In this document: one piece after another, positions 30,335 to 30,712 of the stretch
Numbering within the stretch: the stretch's first letter is position 1
How the letters are laid out: every line of letters starts with the position of its first letter
NCBI GenBank assembly: GCA_044340865.1
Contig: JBIISW010000010.1
Span: 1 to 30,712 of the forward strand
Direction of reading: 5' to 3'
Length of the DNA stretch: 30,712 bases
Origin: UBA4416 sp044340865
GTDB lineage: Bacteria > Bacteroidota > Bacteroidia > B-17B0 > Aurantibacillaceae
Translations under genes and position numbers: made by a program
The notes under the pieces: model-generated
What the model saw: the letters and a program-made list of their open reading frames with translations, nothing else
Told to the model about the DNA's origin: nothing
The model's database searches: none

Positions 30335-30712
30335 ATGAAACTAAAACAACATATACCTAACGCAATTACTTGCTGTAATTTATTTTGTGGCTGTTTAGCC
30401 ATTCTATCTGCCTTCGAAAATGATTTAATTCTTTCAGGCTATTTAGTTGGACTAGCTGCCATATTTGATTTTTTTGATGGTTTTGCTGCTAGATTATTAC
30501 GAGTAACATCAGCCATCGGGAAAGATTTAGATAGCTTAGCAGATATGGTGACGTTTGGACTTGTGCCAGGTGTTGTGATGTACAAACTTCTTTCAAATAG
30601 TATAACAACATACAACTTGACTCATGAAAATATTATCCCAGTTGAACTAGCCATTAGTGCGTTTATCATCACTATTTTTTCCGCTATTCGATTAGCAAAA
30701 TTCAATAATGAC
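30335..30712 (+). CDS. pssA: CDP-diacylglycerol--serine O-phosphatidyltransferase, 5' part
   Basis: The gene runs off the window; 126 residues are visible from the ATG at 30335. It is an integral-membrane CDP-alcohol phosphotransferase with the full signature D48-G-x2-A-R-x8-G-x3-D-x3-D70 in 'FDFFDGFAARLL' and 'GKDLDSLAD', where the Asp residues bind metal and the CDP moiety. 'IPNAITCCNLFCGCLAI' at the start, 'TFGLVPGVVMY' after the signature and 'AIRLAKFN' at the cut are typical of PssA (type II), as opposed to PgsA. PssA makes phosphatidylserine, the precursor of phosphatidylethanolamine, at the inner membrane. It diverges from the PorV-family gene across a 147-bp gap. Confidence 0.92.
   Translation, partial: MKLKQHIPNAITCCNLFCGCLAILSAFENDLILSGYLVGLAAIFDFFDGFAARLLRVTSAIGKDLDSLADMVTFGLVPGVVMYKLLSNSITTYNLTHENIIPVELAISAFIITIFSAIRLAKFNND

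Noticed and set aside
1..30712. CRISPR arrays, insertion sequences, prophage genes, rRNA and riboswitches
   Set aside because: No spaced direct repeats, transposase, integrase, rRNA-like or riboswitch-like sequence was seen on reading the window; both tRNA genes are intact, with no integration remnants beside them.

Overview
The window is AT-rich DNA from the chromosome of a member of the Bacteroidota, probably a gliding or type IX-secreting Flavobacteriales-like lineage. The evidence is a set of type IX secretion/gliding genes (porU, porV, gldJ, a porP/sprF homologue and a cargo protein with a type A sorting domain), many signal peptides ending in the Bacteroidota-style '...AQ', weak or absent Shine-Dalgarno sequences, and repeated matches to the Bacteroidota promoter pattern TTTG/TTG-N17-19-TAnnTTTG. 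It reads as core chromosome. I see no phage, insertion sequence, CRISPR array, rRNA or plasmid function.

Layout. Bases 1-2600: the end of a class III CoA-transferase gene, a convergent gatB-mmcQ/yjbR pair, and a tRNA-Gln(UUG) unit just upstream of gatB. Bases 2650-6400: a large DUF2723 (GT117-like) membrane protein, then a gene-poor stretch with a tRNA-Pro(UGG) unit. Bases 6414-17912: the type IX block. On the minus strand, sprF/porP, gldJ, murF and the sorted cargo gene follow one another. On the plus strand, porU (sortase) and porV (its shuttle partner) diverge from sprF. Bases 17924-20091: biotin genes bioB and bioF on the minus strand. Bases 20224-21011: a small, very lysine-rich exported protein followed by a SET-domain protein. 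Bases 21038-24396: a LytS/LytTR-type two-component pair, then DUF4286, a small membrane protein and rsmA in one tight minus-strand group. Bases 24480-30712: a glutaryl-CoA-dehydrogenase-like gene, trmD, ftsX, a THUMP-domain RNA methyltransferase, a 65-residue small protein, a second PorV-family outer membrane protein, and the 5' part of pssA, cut by the window end.

How the genes work together. PorU, PorV, PorP/SprF and GldJ act in the outer membrane and periplasm to export and anchor proteins like the 677-residue cargo; the second PorV-like barrel may be a further shuttle. GatB, two tRNAs, RsmA, TrmD and the THUMP methyltransferase serve translation and RNA modification. MurF and FtsX serve cell-wall synthesis and division, BioB/BioF biotin synthesis, and PssA phospholipid synthesis.

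No obvious undescribed system stands out. The parts least explained by known biology are the lysine-rich exported protein beside a SET-domain lysine-methyltransferase homologue, several promoter elements so close to start codons that transcripts should be leaderless or nearly so, three strong terminators lying between co-directional genes with almost no room for a downstream promoter, and two unassigned small proteins (65 and 168 residues).
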